Below, piece after piece: positions 61,479-64,000 of a DNA stretch of 64,000 bases. The notes below the pieces were generated by a model. It worked only from the letters and a program-made list of their open reading frames with translations. It searched no databases and was not told the DNA's origin. The first letter of the stretch is position 1. Each line of letters opens with the position of its first letter. The translations under genes and the position numbers were made by a program. This DNA comes from Zingiber officinale (taxonomy: Eukaryota > Streptophyta > Magnoliopsida > Zingiberales > Zingiberaceae), in contig NC_055998.1 of NCBI RefSeq assembly GCF_018446385.1, forward strand, positions 76,378,744 through 76,442,743, written 5' to 3'.

Positions 61479-62314
61479 TGTAGGTCCCTTTGGAGGCCGC
61501 AAGAGGGGAGGAATTGTCCTAAAAATAAACACAAAACCTTTCTCGGATATTCAACTAATTTAAGGAACTTGTAATTAAAAAGCGGAGACTAAATAAGCAG
61601 AATATAAAACAGACGCAGAGGGTTTACTTAGTTTGCAATCGGAGGATTGCTAATCAAAGCAAAGATGTTGCTATCCGATTCTCCTACGTGGGTAGCTGAC
61701 AAACAAAAATAAAACACGAAAAAAATGAATTACAAGTGAGTTGATTTGTTGATTGATCGCGGATCGATTTATATTTATAGCAGCTTGGTCGGCGCCGAAT
61801 GAGTTCGGCATCCAGGGGATAAAATTTTATCCCACGATCGAATCGCATTTGGCGTGATCTGGTCAAAATTTTAGTCCCGCAGGGCCTAAGGCGGTTCCCG
61901 GCGGGCCGCTTGCTCCGGGCCCGACCTTGGCCTGTAAAATCGAAATGTTGACTTTTTCGCCTCTCTGGTTCATCTCGTCTGCCCGGGTCTTGTTAGCTCG
62001 GTTCATCTTGCAGCTAGTCTTAGGCGATCTCGGCCATCAAGTGGCTCACCCCAGAACCCAAGTTCGACCCTTTTCTTGACTGACCTTCCTTCGGATCATC
62101 CCCTCGAACATGCAGTGCGTTCTTCTCGCCGGTGTACTCTCCTGTCACCTCGTCCCTCGGACGCACCGAGTAGTCGGCTCTCTGCCTCTCCTTGCCCTTC
62201 TTCAAGATCTTCCGACTCGACTTCCGTGTTCTAAGCTCCTCACTTGTACATAAGGGTTAAACAAGCGAGACCTAACTTTTGTTTGATCACGTCAAACACC
62301 TTGGGGTTCCAACA
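61479..62314 (-). repeat. 5' LTR of TR-GAG 2
   Basis: Pairs with 58440-59334. The outer 150 bases are nearly the same, but the GC-rich palindromic middle differs greatly. Confidence 0.75.
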
Positions 62315-63250
62315 TCTCGTACCCGACCTCATGGGTAGTGATAGGCGGCATGCGGCGAGGGACCCCATCACGATTTAGCTATTCGGCTACTATGCACATG
62401 TCCATCCAAATACCGAGTAGTGGCGACCTTTGGGTGGTACCGGTCGGTTGTCCCCTCTCGACTCACGAGCGAGGGTGCGGTAGAGTAGAGGGCGGGGTGA
62501 CCGTCCGATGCATCCTGCTCGTTATTATTATGTCTGGCCTCTTTGTTGCTTACTTATCTTTGTTGATGCTAGTTTATACCGTTGTTGCCGCTATGGAATA
62601 TTTATGTTATCAAGCTTACTTACGCCGATATACTCACATGGTTGAGACGTATAACGAGGTATGTGTTTGAATTGCCACTTATTGGGTAGTATCATGATAC
62701 CTAAGTTATAGCGGTGTTGGCTTGGTGTCGAACTATTCCCTAGGCCTTACTAGCCTAGGATATGGTTTCGTGCAATATGAGCATATACTATCCTTTCGTC
62801 TACCCTTCCATTTACTTAAACTTGAAATTCACGCATTTTACTCTACTCTCTCTCTCTCAGGAAACTTTAGAAAGGGAACTTGTGAGAGATGCGAACAAAA
62901 GAAAATGACATTTAAAACATTCTGCCCCGAAGAAATTGAATTCTTTCTTTCAAGCTGGTCCCCTTTGTACTCGTTCGGGACCCTTTATGTTCCCCTCTGG
63001 TTGATGCATGTCTTAAGCATATACGTGATGCGAGTGTTCTTTTGAGCTTGAATTTTGCTGCCGGATGAAATTCGAAATTGGCAGGGGCAGCTGTCCACTG
63101 CGAAGCAAATACTTAATAGTCAGTTTGGGATCAAGCAGGTGTTGGTTGTGTTTGCATATGTATATCTGTTGGTTATGTATATTGGATTCATATGTCACTG
63201 CTACAGGGGAGGTGCTGTTCGATTTTCGTCGGACAACCTTACTCTCGGGG
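62315..63250. other. Unassigned DNA, probably retrotransposon-derived
   Basis: It starts with ctcatgggtagtgata, nearly repeating ctcatgggtagtggta at 58402-58417 on the far side of TR-GAG 2. Open frames at 62338-62670 and 62722-63045 have hydrophobic stretches but no recognisable family. The tail around 63190-63250 (ctctcggggcatgaca) reads like the end of an LTR leader. No gene is called. Confidence 0.35.
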
Positions 63251-63560
63251 CATGACACTTGGTGAGTAAAGTTGGGCCATAGTGAGTGAAGCTAGGTAAT
63301 GGAAGTCCAGTGAGTGAAGTCAGACTCTAGTGAGTGAAACAAGGTAATGGAAGTCCTGGTAAGTGAAGTCAGACCCTAGTGAGTGAAGCTAGGTGGTGGA
63401 AGTCCTGGTAAGTGAAGCCGGACCCTAGTGAGTGAAGTTAGGTGGTGGAAGTCTTGGCAAGTAAAGTCGGGTCCTAGTGAGTGAAGCTAGGTGGTGGAAG
63501 TCCTGGTGAGTGAAGCTAAACAATGGAAGTTCTAGTGAGTGAAGCTGGGCAACCCTAGGG
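63251..63560 (+). repeat. Array of gtgagtgaagctagg hairpin units
   Basis: About ten units alternate between cctagtgagtgaagctagg and cctggtgagtgaag forms, at spacings of 20-45 bases. It is the same unit (reverse complement) as in the LTRs of the 46541-53883 element, and as at 4056-4145. It therefore belongs to an LTR of that or a sister family in plus orientation, running off the window. Confidence 0.75.
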
Positions 63561-64000
63561 GAGGTAACCCTAAGTTATATATGACCGACTGATTTCCGAT
63601 CGACCCCGCACGGTCGACCGAACCAGCAAATCTTGAAATCTGTTAACATTGTCTTACTTTACTGTTTTATCTATCGTGCTAACTCAGTGTTGCAGGGAAC
63701 TCCATCTAGGTCATCGAGCTGAATAGATAGCTGGCATGAAGTCCAAACAGGTTGACGGGCTGACTGAATATCTGACACGAAGTTCAGCTAGGTCAACGGG
63801 CCGATCGGATAGCTGACACGAAGTCTAGATAAGTCAACGGGCTGACCGGATGTCTGGCAAAGCGATAAGTTAAGGTAAGTCACTGAAGGAGAGTGACTTG
63901 GTGATGATGCATTCCTTGTTTGAGAGACCAGTAGGCATCGATCCAACTTAGATCCATTTCGAAAATCTAAGTTGAGATTTTGACTAGATTCTGATCTCAA
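63561..64000 (+). repeat. LTR fragment with a roughly 45-bp tandem unit, cut by the window edge
   Basis: Units such as gctgacacgaagtctag with gtcaacgggctgac recur at 63700-63870. The end, from ggcatcgatccaacttagat on, resembles 5450-5530. No gene is seen. Confidence 0.5.

Larger units (their letters stand above)
58440..62314 (-). mobile_element. Copia-type gag-only LTR element (TR-GAG 2), minus strand
   Basis: LTRs at 58440-59334 (895 bp) and 61479-62314 (836 bp) start tgtaggtccctttggaggcc and end ttggggttccaaca, the reverse complement of the tgttggaacccc start of the element at 14908. A primer-site tggtatcaagcagg (minus) lies next to the 5' LTR at about 61463-61478. Gag pieces at 60029-60526 (acidic, coiled coil, QIRNISKVYV), about 60650-60700 (zinc knuckle) and 61035-61250 correspond to those of TR-GAG 1. 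No pol is recognisable. The gag is broken in several places. No clear target duplication is visible. Confidence 0.8.

Noticed and set aside
62338-63045. Frames with hydrophobic stretches suggesting a membrane protein
   Set aside because: Two unrelated short frames in repeat DNA with no family motif or exon structure.
1-64000. tRNA, rRNA, riboswitch or organellar insertions
   Set aside because: Nothing with convincing structure or similarity was seen by eye; tRNAscan-SE and organelle searches would settle this.

Overview
The window is nuclear DNA of a flowering plant. It has GT-AG introns, a chloroplast-targeted NDH-complex subunit, plant-only transcription factor families, and long stretches of nested LTR retrotransposons. 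Repeat style and gene sequences suggest a monocot, possibly a ginger relative, but I cannot fix the family.

Layout. Bases 1-20.7 kb are a repeat block: the end of a non-coding LTR element with tandem arrays, a CACTA transposon end, LTR pieces, a Copia remnant, and a 12.2 kb non-coding LTR element (7313-19531). That last element carries three later insertions, and the target duplications of all four elements can be read. Bases 20.7-44.7 kb are a gene island. It holds a CCR4-type deadenylase (plus strand, 15 exons, with a broken Gypsy element in its 5.3 kb third intron), PnsB3 of the chloroplast NDH complex (minus, 6 exons), a FAR1-related protein (minus, 3 exons) and an intronless trihelix transcription factor (minus). 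Small DNA transposons lie at 40.8 and 45.4 kb. Bases 46.5-64 kb are again mostly LTR elements, including two more elements that carry gag but no pol.

The four host genes are single-copy housekeeping or regulatory genes with no evident joint pathway: cytoplasmic mRNA decay, chloroplast cyclic electron flow, and two transcriptional regulators. I reconstructed exon structures by hand from splice sites and reading phase; the CCR4, PnsB3 and FAR1-like models all close in frame.

I saw no bacterial-type system, CRISPR array, rRNA or tRNA gene. The most unusual signal is in the LTRs. Several families carry arrays of short inverted repeats just upstream of their TATA box, each family with its own palindromic word, and in one family the two arms of the repeated hairpin change together from copy to copy.
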